Below, piece after piece: positions 6,278 to 15,048 of a stretch of DNA of 23,371 bases (position 1 is its first letter; each line of letters starts with the position of its first letter). The DNA is from Candidatus Dadabacteria bacterium RIFCSPHIGHO2_12_FULL_53_21. Its GTDB lineage: Bacteria; Desulfobacterota_D; UBA1144; Nemesobacterales; UBA2774. The stretch lies in the NCBI GenBank assembly GCA_001775255.1, contig MFCJ01000069.1, positions 1 to 23,371 of the forward strand, read 5' to 3'. The translations under genes were made by a program, and so were the position numbers. The notes beneath the pieces are model-generated. The model had not been told where the DNA came from and searched no databases. It was given only the letters and a program-made list of their open reading frames with translations.

Positions 6278-6924
6278 AACGGGCATCGCATTCGGATGTG
6301 TATATACTCAACCCTGATATAGAAGATTACATGGAGTCCCTGACGCCTGCCGGGGATACTATCCTGACAGAGATGGAGGAGCACGCGAGGGTGAGCGAAT
6401 TCCCTATCGTTGGCCCTCTGGTCGGGAGGCTTCTCTTCCAGCTGGCGTTGATGATCAATGCGAAAAGCGTGCTCGAGCTCGGCTCGGGTTTCGGATATTC
6501 GGCGTATTGGTTCGCAAAAGCCGTAGGCGAAGACGGCTCGGTCGTATATACGGACATTTCGGACGAGAACGCGCGCGCGGCCGGGGATTTCTTCGGCAGG
6601 GCCGGGCTCGGACAAAGGCTCGATATTCGGACGGGGGACGCGGTTAAGATCCTCGAAGGGTCACCGGGCGGGTTCGACATTATCTTCAACGATATAGACA
6701 AGGAGTATTATCCTCTTGTCGTTGACGCCGCTTATGAAAAATTACGGAAGGGAGGTATTTTCATAACGGACAACGTGCTCTGGTCGGGCAGGGTGCTCAC
6801 GCAGGACGACTCCCCGAGCACGGAAGGCGTGAGGGAGTTCACGCGGCTCCTCTTTTCCAACGAGGGCTTTTTTACCACGATTATACCGCTCAGGGACGGG
6901 GTTTCGGTGAGCGTGAAATTGTAA
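6274..6924 (+). CDS. SAM-dependent O-methyltransferase, CCoAOMT/YrrM-like
   Basis: This 216-residue protein is a class I methyltransferase of the cation-dependent O-methyltransferase family (PF01596). The SAM-binding motif is VLELGSGFGYSAYWFA (66-81), followed by the acidic end of strand 2 in VYTDIS (91-96). The likely metal ligands are Asp140 in FNDIDKEYY and Asp166-Asn167 in TDNVLWSGRV, the normal spacing for the family. Bacterial members methylate catechols or other small phenolics, or tRNA in the TrmR branch; the substrate here cannot be told. It is cytoplasmic. Its ATG lies inside the end of the adenosyltransferase gene (4-base ATGA overlap), and glnD begins 51 bases after its stop. Confidence 0.88.
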   Translation: MKRASHSDVYILNPDIEDYMESLTPAGDTILTEMEEHARVSEFPIVGPLVGRLLFQLALMINAKSVLELGSGFGYSAYWFAKAVGEDGSVVYTDISDENARAAGDFFGRAGLGQRLDIRTGDAVKILEGSPGGFDIIFNDIDKEYYPLVVDAAYEKLRKGGIFITDNVLWSGRVLTQDDSPSTEGVREFTRLLFSNEGFFTTIIPLRDGVSVSVKL

Positions 6925-6975
6925 TAAATCTCGGAAATATTAATATGGATGTAATATAAAGACAGAGAGAACGCC

Positions 6976-9624
6976 ATGAGCAAAGCCGCTGACATCGTTA
7001 TGGAAAAAGGTGAACTGGTCAGGACCCTGAAAGAAAGGCTCGACAGAAAAAACATGGAGCTTATGGCGTACCATGAGAGCAAGGCGAAGCGCAGTAAAGC
7101 CCTTTCGGGGAGCATGCTTGCCAAAAAGAGATCGGAAATTATTGACAAGCTGATAAAGCAGGCTCTCTCCGGGCAGGGGTTCAATGACCTTAAAAATGTC
7201 TGCGTCATAGCGCTCGGGGGTTACGGCAGGAACGAGCTCTGTCCGTATTCCGATGTGGACATCATGTTCCTCTATAAGCCCCGCAATAAGACACTGGCGA
7301 AAGAGGCGACGGAGAAGCTCCTCTACCTTCTCTGGGACCTGGGTCTCGACGTAGGCCATTCGGTGAGAACGATCGACGAGTGCATAGAGCTCTCCCAGGA
7401 AGACGACACGACGATACTCACTTCACTTCTTGACAGCAGGTTCGTATGCGGCGGCGAGCAGCTGTACGCCGACCTGGAAAAAAAAATCTACTACCAGCTC
7501 CTCCCCACCTTCTCGCATAAGTTCATCCAGAGCAAGATCAGGGAGAACGAGCAGAGGATAAACAGGTTCGGGAGGTCGGTATACCTCCTCGAGCCCAACG
7601 TAAAGGAAGGCGAAGGCGGGCTCCGGGATATCCATTACGCCCTCTGGATCGCCCAGGCCAAATTCAAGGTCAAATACTTTTCTGACCTCCTCCCAAAGGG
7701 GATACTGATGGAGAACGAAATCAGGATATTCGAAAAGAGCCTCAATTTCCTCCTTCTGGTCAGGTCGGAGCTTCATTACCTCGCCGGCAGGAGAGAGGAC
7801 AGGCTCGGCTTCGAATTTCAGGAAAAGGTCGCCAGGTTCCTCGGCTTCAAGGACGGCGAGCTCCCTGCCGTCGAGAGGTTCATGAGGATCTATTACCTCC
7901 GCGGGAACGAGCTGAGGGAGCAGTCGAAGAGACTCATAGAAAAATGTATTATGGGACATAAGTCCGGCATCAGGAGCCCAAAAACGGTGGCTCTCGACAA
8001 CGGCTTTATCATACAGGGCGGAATGCTTTCGACCTCCAATATCAACATCTTCAAGGTTAACCCCGCAAACCTTATGCGGGCCTTCGAATACTCCGACAAG
8101 TATCAGGCGAGGATGAGCAATTACCTGCTCGACCTCATAAGGGAGAACGTGAGCGTCACGAGTATGGACGAGAGCGTGAAGTCGAACCCGGAGCTCAACG
8201 CTTCGTTCCTCAGGCTTCTCAAGAAGGGAAAGAACGTCGCCGACACCCTTTTCGAAATGAACCGGCTGCGCTTTCTCGGCCATTATATCCCGGAGTTCGG
8301 AAAGATAGTCTGCATGGTTCAGCACGACGCTTACCACGTTTACACGGTCGACGTCCATTCCATATTCATGGTGAGGGAGATAGAGAACCTCCTCAATTAT
8401 AAATACGAAAAAGAGCACCCGCTCCTGACAAAGACAGCCGAATCCCTCGTCAGCAGGCACGTGCTCTATCTCGCTTGCCTCTTCCACGATATGGGCAAGG
8501 GGGAAGGAAAGGATCACGCGGATAAAGGGGCGGCGATGATCCCGAGGATCGCGAAAAGGCTGGGGCTTAATTCTACCGAGACTCAGCAGCTCGAATTCCT
8601 GGTTAAAAACCATCTGTTGATGTCCCATTTCTCTCAGAGAAGGGACATACACGATTACAGCCTCATCGTGAGGTTTGCCAAGGCCGTCAAGATCCTCGAG
8701 ACCCTTTCGCTCCTGTATCTGCTGACGTTCGCGGATATAAAGTCGGTCGGTCCGGACGTGTGGACGAATTGGAAGGGGATGCTCCTGAAGGAGATATTCA
8801 TAAGGACAGCCAAAGTCCTGGAGAGGGGAAGCTTCAAAGCGGAAAACCCGCACGCGAGGCAGAAGAGGGTGATAGACGAAGTCATGGGGATTCTCGGCAG
8901 CAGGGTCTCCAGGAAGAACGTCGCGGCTATACTCAAGACCATGCCCGAATCCTATTTCCTCGGATTCTCGCCGAGGAAGATCGCCTACCATGTGGGACTC
9001 ATCGAGAAATCCGAAGACGCCGTGGGCATGGACGTACTTTTTTATCCGCACGAGGAGTATAACGAATTTACTTTCTGGGGTTTCGATGAGCCCGGGATCT
9101 TCTCCAAGCTCTGCGGTGTCATAAGGGCATCGGGTCTGAACGTCCTCGGAGCGCGTATCACGACGAGGAAGGACAGCAGGATCCTCGACGTTTTCTATGT
9201 GAACAAGCTCGGCCAGTCTGTGAAAGAAGGGGAAGAGGTGTGGGAAAAGCTGAAGGATAATATGAACCAGGTGCTCACGGGAAAGACGGACGTTGAGAAT
9301 CTGGTCGCGAGGAGGAGGCAGGAAAGGTCCCTTTACAGCAAGGCGATACCGCAGTACCCGACGAGAATCATGGTTGACAACGAATCTTCGGACGCCGCTA
9401 CCGTGATCGACGTAATCACGTACGACAGGGCGGGGCTCCTCTACGATATCACGAAGACAATGAAGAATCTCGGTCTCTCGATCGAATATGCGAAGATTTC
9501 AACGAAGGTCGATCAGGTGGTCGACGCTTTTTACGTCGTCGACATGAACCGTAAAAAAATTACCGACCCGGACAAGATAGAAGAGATAAAAACCGCATTG
9601 CAGGAATCGATAACTTCCGGGTAA
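6976..9624 (+). CDS. glnD: Bifunctional PII uridylyltransferase/uridylyl-removing enzyme GlnD
   Basis: This 882-residue protein is full length for GlnD, the glutamine sensor that uridylylates PII when nitrogen is scarce and removes UMP when glutamine is high. Domains appear in the usual order. The nucleotidyltransferase motif GGYGRNELCPYSDVDIMF spans residues 81-98 with its two catalytic Asp residues (93, 95). A GlnD-specific linker follows. The HD phosphohydrolase carries FHDMGKG with His504-Asp505. Two C-terminal ACT domains lie near 695-765 (FDEPGIFSKLCGVI) and 806-875 (YDRAGLLYDITKTM), where glutamine binds. The first residues form a charged helical stretch. It may be co-transcribed with the upstream pair (51-base gap) and runs into the nad genes after 42 bases. 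The Amt channel at the left edge belongs to the same PII circuit. Confidence 0.97.
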   Translation: MSKAADIVMEKGELVRTLKERLDRKNMELMAYHESKAKRSKALSGSMLAKKRSEIIDKLIKQALSGQGFNDLKNVCVIALGGYGRNELCPYSDVDIMFLYKPRNKTLAKEATEKLLYLLWDLGLDVGHSVRTIDECIELSQEDDTTILTSLLDSRFVCGGEQLYADLEKKIYYQLLPTFSHKFIQSKIRENEQRINRFGRSVYLLEPNVKEGEGGLRDIHYALWIAQAKFKVKYFSDLLPKGILMENEIRIFEKSLNFLLLVRSELHYLAGRREDRLGFEFQEKVARFLGFKDGELPAVERFMRIYYLRGNELREQSKRLIEKCIMGHKSGIRSPKTVALDNGFIIQGGMLSTSNINIFKVNPANLMRAFEYSDKYQARMSNYLLDLIRENVSVTSMDESVKSNPELNASFLRLLKKGKNVADTLFEMNRLRFLGHYIPEFGKIVCMVQHDAYHVYTVDVHSIFMVREIENLLNYKYEKEHPLLTKTAESLVSRHVLYLACLFHDMGKGEGKDHADKGAAMIPRIAKRLGLNSTETQQLEFLVKNHLLMSHFSQRRDIHDYSLIVRFAKAVKILETLSLLYLLTFADIKSVGPDVWTNWKGMLLKEIFIRTAKVLERGSFKAENPHARQKRVIDEVMGILGSRVSRKNVAAILKTMPESYFLGFSPRKIAYHVGLIEKSEDAVGMDVLFYPHEEYNEFTFWGFDEPGIFSKLCGVIRASGLNVLGARITTRKDSRILDVFYVNKLGQSVKEGEEVWEKLKDNMNQVLTGKTDVENLVARRRQERSLYSKAIPQYPTRIMVDNESSDAATVIDVITYDRAGLLYDITKTMKNLGLSIEYAKISTKVDQVVDAFYVVDMNRKKITDPDKIEEIKTALQESITSG

Positions 9625-9666
9625 CGTCCTATTCATATATTAGTTCAGAAGACATAAGGGTCGAAT

Positions 9667-11268
9667 ATGAGCAAATCTCGAGCAAGCGCTTCGGACATAA
9701 GGGAAATACATTCGGATTTTCTCATAATCGGAAGCGGTCTGGCGGGACTCTACGCGGCCCTTTACGCCTCGGGGTTCGGGAGCGTTACCCTCCTCACGAA
9801 ATCGACAGTCGAGGAGAGCAATTCCTATTGGGCTCAAGGGGGCATAGCGGCCGTCGTCGATCCGGAGGACTCGACGTGGTTCCACATTGAAGACACGCTG
9901 CGGGCGGGGAGGGGGCTCAACGATACCGAAGCCGTTACTGTCCTGGTCAACGAGGGGAAGGAACGTGTAGCCGATCTCATCAGGCTGGGAATGAAGTTCG
10001 ATACCGGGGAGAAAGGACTCGAGCTCGGGCTCGAGGGCGGGCATACGAAGAGACGAGTGCTCCACGCGGGGGGCAGCTCCACCGGGAGGGAGATGGTCAA
10101 GTTCCTGATCGCCGCGGTCGAGAAAAATAAATCAGTAACAAAGTTCGAAAGCACAGGCGTGATCGGATTCTTCTCGGACGGGACTGCGTGCTCGGGAGCG
10201 CTAGCCGCTGACGCGAATCTGAACCCGGTTGCGTTTATATCGAAGTCCACCATACTCGCGACAGGAGGGGCGTCGGCGCTATACGAGAGGACGACCAACC
10301 CCGAGGGCGCGACCGGCGAGGGTATCGCGCTTGCATATGACGCCGGGGCGGAGATAGCCGACATGGAGTTCGTACAGTTCCACCCGACGGCTTTTTATAA
10401 TGAAAGCGGAGCGAGCTTTCTCATAACCGAAGCCGTGCGCGGAGAGGGGGCTTACCTTCTCGACAGCGGGGGAAAGCGGTTCATGCATAACTACAGCGAG
10501 CTCGGGGAGCTCGCGCCCAGGGACGTCGTGTCCCGCGCTATATACATGGAGATGAAGAAGTCGGGCAGGGACTGTGTCCATCTGGACATGAGGCACCTCG
10601 ATCCGACTTATATAAAAACCCGGTTTTCGAATATCTACCAGGCCTGCCTGGCCTACGGGATAGACATGACCGGGGGACTGGTCCCCGTCGCTCCTGCTGC
10701 TCACTATACGATCGGGGGGGTCAGGACGGGCCTTTCGGGAGAGACGAACATCAAGGGCCTCTTCGCCTGCGGCGAGGTCGCGTGCACCGGCGTACACGGC
10801 GCAAACAGGCTCGCCAGCAATTCCCTCCTCGAGTGCGTGGTCTTCGCCAAGCGCGCGGTCGACGGGGCTATCGAAATGCCGCAAGCACGGTACCGCGTGC
10901 CCGTTGCCGAAGTCGATCCGGCCCTCTTTCGATCTTCCGGGTCCCAGGAAAAATTATTCAGGGAATTGAAGACGGAAGCCTCCCGCATAATGAACAGACG
11001 CGTCGGGATAGTGAGGAGCAGGGAAAACCTGGAGGGAGCCCTGGCGGAGCTTGCTGACATGGCTTCTTCCTTGGAAAGACTTTCGGGTTACTATAGGTTG
11101 AAACTAAAGATGGTTCTCGATGTCTCCGCCATCATCACCCGTTTCTCTCTCCTGAGGGAGGAATCGAGGGGCGTGCATATAAGAGAGGACTTCCCCGAGG
11201 AGGACCCCGGGTGGCGGAAGCACATTATTCTGAAAAAGGGCGAGGAGCCTGCCGCTCTGCCCGTCTGA
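9667..11268 (+). CDS. nadB: L-aspartate oxidase
   Basis: This 533-residue flavoprotein oxidises L-aspartate to iminoaspartate, the first step of de novo NAD synthesis. The FAD dinucleotide fold is seen as IIGSGLAGLYAALYA (20-34), followed by SYWAQGGIAAV (53-63). Active-site motifs of the succinate dehydrogenase/aspartate oxidase group follow: QFHPTAF with His239, RGEGAYL (258-264), APRDVVSRAI with Arg285, AAHYTIGGV with His346, and GEVACTGVHGANRLASNSLLE (369-389). Length and motifs fit NadB rather than FrdA/SdhA, and the nadC and nadA neighbours confirm it. An AAGGGTC precedes the ATG as a weak ribosome site. The protein is cytoplasmic. Confidence 0.97.
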   Translation: MSKSRASASDIREIHSDFLIIGSGLAGLYAALYASGFGSVTLLTKSTVEESNSYWAQGGIAAVVDPEDSTWFHIEDTLRAGRGLNDTEAVTVLVNEGKERVADLIRLGMKFDTGEKGLELGLEGGHTKRRVLHAGGSSTGREMVKFLIAAVEKNKSVTKFESTGVIGFFSDGTACSGALAADANLNPVAFISKSTILATGGASALYERTTNPEGATGEGIALAYDAGAEIADMEFVQFHPTAFYNESGASFLITEAVRGEGAYLLDSGGKRFMHNYSELGELAPRDVVSRAIYMEMKKSGRDCVHLDMRHLDPTYIKTRFSNIYQACLAYGIDMTGGLVPVAPAAHYTIGGVRTGLSGETNIKGLFACGEVACTGVHGANRLASNSLLECVVFAKRAVDGAIEMPQARYRVPVAEVDPALFRSSGSQEKLFRELKTEASRIMNRRVGIVRSRENLEGALAELADMASSLERLSGYYRLKLKMVLDVSAIITRFSLLREESRGVHIREDFPEEDPGWRKHIILKKGEEPAALPV

Positions 11269-11290
11269 AAGGTATATTATTTGAGCGGGA

Positions 11291-11302
11291 CCGAATATTC
11301 GG
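11291..11302. repeat. 12-bp palindrome between nadB and nadC
   Basis: CCGAATATTCGG is a perfect palindrome in the 50-base nadB-nadC gap, 17 bases before the nadC ATG, where no Shine-Dalgarno is visible. It could be a protein-binding site or a small hairpin near the nadC start, or chance. Confidence 0.3.
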
Positions 11303-11318
11303 CGTGACCGTTTAACGT

Positions 11319-12164
11319 ATGAAAAAAATAGAGCTCGATTTTAACCGCGTGGACCGCATCATAGAATACGCCCTCAGGGAAGACCTGGGCGACGGCGACA
11401 TCACCACGAACTCGCTCGCCACGGAGAAGGAGGACAGCAAGGCGGTCATTCGCGCCAAGGCAAAGGGTGTGGCGGCGGGCCTCCCGATAGCAAAGCGTGT
11501 CTTTCAGAAACTCGACCCGACCGTGGTGTGCATCGACAATATAAGCGACGGCGAGAATATAAAGCCGGGCGATATCATTTCCGAGATCAACGGAGGCACG
11601 AGGGCTCTCCTCTCGGGCGAACGCCTCGCCCTCAATATCCTTCAGAGGCTCTCCGGTATAGCGACACTCACATCGAAATACGTTAAGGCGGTCGAGGGGC
11701 TGCCTGTGAAGATTCTCGACACGCGGAAGACGGCTCCGGGACTCCGCATACTGGATAAATACGCGGTTTCCGTAGGCGGGGGGTACAACCACCGCTTCGG
11801 GCTCTTCGACGGGGTCCTGATAAAGGATAACCATATCGAGATTGCGGGCGGTATAGCGGAAGCAGTCGCAGTCATACGCAAGAAGTACAGGCAGAAATAC
11901 AAGATAGAGGTCGAGACGTCCGGACTTGAGCAGGTAAAGGAGGCGCTCATAGCCGGGGCCGATATCATAATGCTCGACAATATGAGCCCCGAACAGATGA
12001 GGAAAGCGGTGCGTCTCATAGACAGAAATGCGCTCGTAGAGGCCTCGGGCGGCATCAATATCAAAAATGTGAGGGAAGTCGCGGAAACAGGGGTGAATTT
12101 CATATCGGTTGGGGCCCTTACCCACTCGGCCTCGGCTTTAGATATAGGGCTCTATGTGGTATAA
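11319..12164 (+). CDS. nadC: Nicotinate-nucleotide pyrophosphorylase (carboxylating)
   Basis: This 281-residue enzyme joins quinolinate and PRPP to give nicotinate mononucleotide, the third step of the pathway. Diagnostic stretches are REDLGDGDITT near residues 20-30, ERLALNILQRLSGIAT near 101-116, and DTRKTAPGLR, whose Arg and Lys bind quinolinate. GGYNHRFGLFDGVLIKDNH, IEVE, IMLDNM and SGGI follow along the barrel, and VGALTHSASALDIGL closes the fold. Length is typical (about 280-300). It lies 50 bases after nadB and 36 bases before nadA. The upstream region contains a palindrome but no obvious ribosome site. Confidence 0.97.
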   Translation: MKKIELDFNRVDRIIEYALREDLGDGDITTNSLATEKEDSKAVIRAKAKGVAAGLPIAKRVFQKLDPTVVCIDNISDGENIKPGDIISEINGGTRALLSGERLALNILQRLSGIATLTSKYVKAVEGLPVKILDTRKTAPGLRILDKYAVSVGGGYNHRFGLFDGVLIKDNHIEIAGGIAEAVAVIRKKYRQKYKIEVETSGLEQVKEALIAGADIIMLDNMSPEQMRKAVRLIDRNALVEASGGINIKNVREVAETGVNFISVGALTHSASALDIGLYVV

Positions 12165-12165
12165 T
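12137..12165 (+). promoter_or_regulatory. Candidate internal promoter for nadA
   Basis: TTTAGA (12137-12142), a 17-base spacer and a perfect TATAAT (12160-12165) preceded by TGG (an extended -10) overlap the nadC stop codon, 35 bases before the nadA ATG. This could give nadA some expression independent of the operon. The overlap with coding sequence means it may be coincidental. Confidence 0.35.
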
Positions 12166-12200
12166 AATTTTATTAATGATGTTAGTAAGTTGAGGAATGA

Positions 12201-13157
12201 ATGGAAGACTATTCTCTCATATATGACGAGATAAAAAGGCTTAAAGAAGAAAAAAACGCCATTATTCTCGCGCACAATTACCAGCTGCCCGAGGTGCAGG
12301 ACGCGGCTGATTTTACGGCCGATTCGCTCGCGCTTTCGCAGATGGCCGCGAAAACGGAAGCGGATATCATCGTATTCTGCGGCGTGCATTTCATGGCGGA
12401 GACAGCCTCCATCATCTCCCCGAAGAAGAAAGTGCTCCTGCCCGATCTCGGTGCGGGCTGCTCACTCGCCGATACGATCGATGCCGGCCAGTTGAGGGAT
12501 TGGAAAAAGGAGCACCCCGGCGCTGTGGTGGTCTCGTATGTAAATACGACGGCCGAGGTAAAGGCTGAGAGCGATTACTGCTGCACGTCCTCAAACGCGG
12601 TCAAGGTCGTGAACGCCGTGCCCGAAGATAGGGAGATCCTTTTTCTCCCTGACATGTTTCTCGGGGCTTATGCGGCTAAGGTTACGGGGAGGAAGATCCA
12701 CATCTGGCCCGGTGAGTGCCACGTTCATGCCGGGATAAGGATAGAGGATTTAAAGGAAATGAAACACTCGCATCCGGGCGCCGAGCTCGTCGTCCATCCC
12801 GAATGTGGCTGTACGACGAATCTCCTCTATCAGGGCCTGAACGGCGGGACGACCAACGGAAACGGTCACATTAAATTTTTATCGACCGGCGGCATGATCA
12901 AGTTCGCGAAGGAGTCTGACGCGAAGGAGTTCATTATCGCGACCGAAACCGGGATGCTCCACAGGCTCAAGAAGGACAACCCCGATAAAACCTTTTACCC
13001 CGCGAGAGAGAACGCGGTCTGCAAGTACATGAAGATGATAACCCTCGAAAAGGTGCTGAAGTCCCTCAGGGAAGAAATCTTTGAGGTGAAAGTGCCCGAG
13101 CATATAGCGGTCAGGGCGAAGAGGTCCATAGACAGGATGCTCGAGATCACGGCTTAA
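12201..13157 (+). CDS. nadA: Quinolinate synthase
   Basis: This 318-residue iron-sulfur enzyme condenses iminoaspartate from NadB with dihydroxyacetone phosphate to make quinolinate. Conserved motifs run in order: ILAHNYQLPEVQDAADF (22-38), FCGVHFMAETA (59-69), LPDLGAGCSLAD (80-91), DYCCTSSNAV (125-134), WPGECHVHAGI (169-179), HPECGC (199-204), STGGM (228-232) and ATETGMLHRL (247-256). By spacing and family knowledge the [4Fe-4S] ligands are most likely Cys87, Cys173 and Cys274; the extra cysteines at 202 and 204 belong to the conserved HPEC motif. A short Gly/Asn-rich insert (GLNGGTTNGNG) lies at 212-222. GAGGA precedes the ATG. Its TAA shares bases with the stop of the convergent ggt gene. 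Confidence 0.97.
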   Translation: MEDYSLIYDEIKRLKEEKNAIILAHNYQLPEVQDAADFTADSLALSQMAAKTEADIIVFCGVHFMAETASIISPKKKVLLPDLGAGCSLADTIDAGQLRDWKKEHPGAVVVSYVNTTAEVKAESDYCCTSSNAVKVVNAVPEDREILFLPDMFLGAYAAKVTGRKIHIWPGECHVHAGIRIEDLKEMKHSHPGAELVVHPECGCTTNLLYQGLNGGTTNGNGHIKFLSTGGMIKFAKESDAKEFIIATETGMLHRLKKDNPDKTFYPARENAVCKYMKMITLEKVLKSLREEIFEVKVPEHIAVRAKRSIDRMLEITA

Positions 13158-14914
13158 TACCCCTCGGCAAGCCCTCCCGGCCTCCTCGGGTCGGTGGTAC
13201 CGTATATGTAATCCCCGATCTTTACGATGCTCTGGGCGCTCCCCATCGTATCGCCGGTAACTACGCTGTAACCCATATCTGAAAGCAATCTTATCGTATC
13301 GGCGTTTAGACCCCTCTCGGTTCTCAACTCGTCGGGGAGCCACTGGTGGTGCACCCTCACCGCGTAGGCCGCCTCGGCTATGTTCATCCCGAAATCGATT
13401 ACGTTCGTCAGGACCTGGAGTACGGTGGTTATGATGAGGCTCCCGCCAACGCTCCCCGTGATTAAAAACGGCTTTCCGTCCCTGAGCACTATAGTGGGCG
13501 TCATAGAGCTCAGCATCCTTTTCCCGGGAGCGAGCGCATTATATTCCCCGCCCGTGAGGCCGTACGCGTTAGGAACGCCCGGCGTAATGGAAAAATCGTC
13601 CATTTCGTTATTGAGCAGAATTCCCGTCCCCGGAACCGTGATCCCGGACCCGTAGCTGAAGTTGAGCGTGTATGTGTTCGAGACAGCGTTCCCCCATTTA
13701 TCGATCACGGAGAAGTGTGTGGTGTTTCCGCCCTCACGGGGAGCAGTACCTCCGGGAGAAATTCTATCGCTCGGCGTCGCCCTTTCGGGATCGATCCCGG
13801 CGCTCAAGCCCCGTGCGTAATCTTTCGATATAAGGCGCGAGACCGGCACGTCAACAAAGTCCGGGTCCCCAAGATACATAGAGCGGTCGGCGTAGGCGAG
13901 CTTCATGCATTCCGCCATGACGTGTATGGTCCGGGTGGAATTGTGCCCGTATGTGCCAAGAGGGAATCCCTCGAGCATATTCAGCATTTCTATCAGAAGC
14001 ACCCCGCCCGAGCTCGGGGGCGGCATGGAATATATGTCGTAACCCCTGTAACTCCCGCGGACGGGTTTTCTGACGAGAGCCTCGTACGACGCGAGGTCTT
14101 TCTTCGTTATAAGGCCGCCTTCTTCTTTCATGAAACCTGTTATCTTTTCCGCAACCGCCCCTTCATAAAACGCGTCCGGGCCCGATTCCGCTATCTGCCT
14201 GAGTGTCCGCCCCAGGTCCTTTTGTATCAGCGGCTCCCCCGCGGCATAGCTCTCGCCGCCGTCCTTAAAAAATATTTTCATGCTTTCTGGGGACGCCTTC
14301 ATCCTTTCTTTGACCCGGGAAAGCGATCTAATTAATTCTTCATCCGCCGGAAACCCGTTCTCGGCGAGGTCTATCGCGGGCCTGAGGGCCCGTTCTAGGG
14401 TAATCGTGCCGTACTTGTCGAGCGCGAGCGCGAGTCCCGCCACTGTGCCCGGCACGCCCGCGGCTATCATGCCGTGGCGGGATTTCTCCCCGTCGACTTC
14501 CCCTTTTTCGTTTAGGTACATACTGCTTCTCGCGGCCCCGGGCGCCTTCTCCCTGTAATCTATCGCGGCCGCTTCATTCGTTCCCGGGAGGTAAATCAGC
14601 ATGAAGCCTCCCCCTCCGAGGCTCCCTGCCCGCGGATACGTGACGGCCATCGTAAACCCGGCCGTAACGGCTGCGTCTACCGCATTCCCCCCTTCCTTCA
14701 GCACCTCGAGCCCGGCCCTGGTCGCGTATACGCTCTCGGACACGACCATCCCCTGCCGTGCAAAAGCGGGATGGAACCGCGCCTCGGGGTCAAACGCCGG
14801 ATACGCCTCAACTGCGGAAACCGGCGTAACGTATAAGAACAGAATCATAGGGAATATCAGGCTGAGTACTTGAATGAAACGAATCGGCGAAAATTTTTTC
14901 TTCAGGCGTCTCAT
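13154..14914 (-). CDS. ggt: Gamma-glutamyltransferase, exported, self-processing
   Basis: This 586-residue Ntn-hydrolase cleaves gamma-glutamyl bonds of glutathione and related peptides in the periplasm. I start at the ATG at 14914; a TTG just upstream would add one residue. A basic N-terminus and a hydrophobic run end at PVSA, a Sec signal peptide cleaved near residue 34. The autoprocessing site is EGGN|TTHFSVID, making Thr398 the nucleophile and first residue of the small subunit. The lid-loop region GILLNNEMDDFS, SSMTPTIV, HHQWLPDEL and the ending DPRRPGGLAEGY match E. coli GGT closely. The oxyanion-side motif reads GSVGGS where E. coli has GSPGGS. It converges on nadA with overlapping stops. 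Rho lies upstream in the same orientation across 134 bases. Confidence 0.96.
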   Translation of the reverse strand: MRRLKKKFSPIRFIQVLSLIFPMILFLYVTPVSAVEAYPAFDPEARFHPAFARQGMVVSESVYATRAGLEVLKEGGNAVDAAVTAGFTMAVTYPRAGSLGGGGFMLIYLPGTNEAAAIDYREKAPGAARSSMYLNEKGEVDGEKSRHGMIAAGVPGTVAGLALALDKYGTITLERALRPAIDLAENGFPADEELIRSLSRVKERMKASPESMKIFFKDGGESYAAGEPLIQKDLGRTLRQIAESGPDAFYEGAVAEKITGFMKEEGGLITKKDLASYEALVRKPVRGSYRGYDIYSMPPPSSGGVLLIEMLNMLEGFPLGTYGHNSTRTIHVMAECMKLAYADRSMYLGDPDFVDVPVSRLISKDYARGLSAGIDPERATPSDRISPGGTAPREGGNTTHFSVIDKWGNAVSNTYTLNFSYGSGITVPGTGILLNNEMDDFSITPGVPNAYGLTGGEYNALAPGKRMLSSMTPTIVLRDGKPFLITGSVGGSLIITTVLQVLTNVIDFGMNIAEAAYAVRVHHQWLPDELRTERGLNADTIRLLSDMGYSVVTGDTMGSAQSIVKIGDYIYGTTDPRRPGGLAEGY

Positions 14915-14924
14915 CAACTTTCAG

Positions 14925-14963
14925 GCACTCTTGACAAAGGAATACGCATCCACAAAAGAGTGC
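14925..14963. repeat. Inverted repeat upstream of ggt
   Basis: GCACTCTT (14925-14932) and AAGAGTGC (14956-14963) are perfect 8-base inverted arms separated by 23 bases, starting 10 bases before the ggt ATG. They lie in the rho-ggt gap and could form a hairpin in the ggt leader or bind a regulator. No T-run is present for a rho terminator. Confidence 0.35.
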
Positions 14964-15048
14964 GGCATGTCACGATTGTTTTCAATAGTCTCGATTTGCT
15001 GGGATTACTGAAGATGGATTAGAAGTATTCGTCCGGGCGAAGCCGGGG

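Noticed and set aside
7423..9051. 542-codon open frame on the minus strand opposite glnD
   Set aside because: It is a shadow of glnD: the plus-strand frame has all GlnD motifs, and the minus frame shows no family motif.
15010..15048. Rho-independent terminator after rho
   Set aside because: The CCGGGC-GAA-GCCGGG-like hairpin has a mismatch and no T-run on the minus strand.
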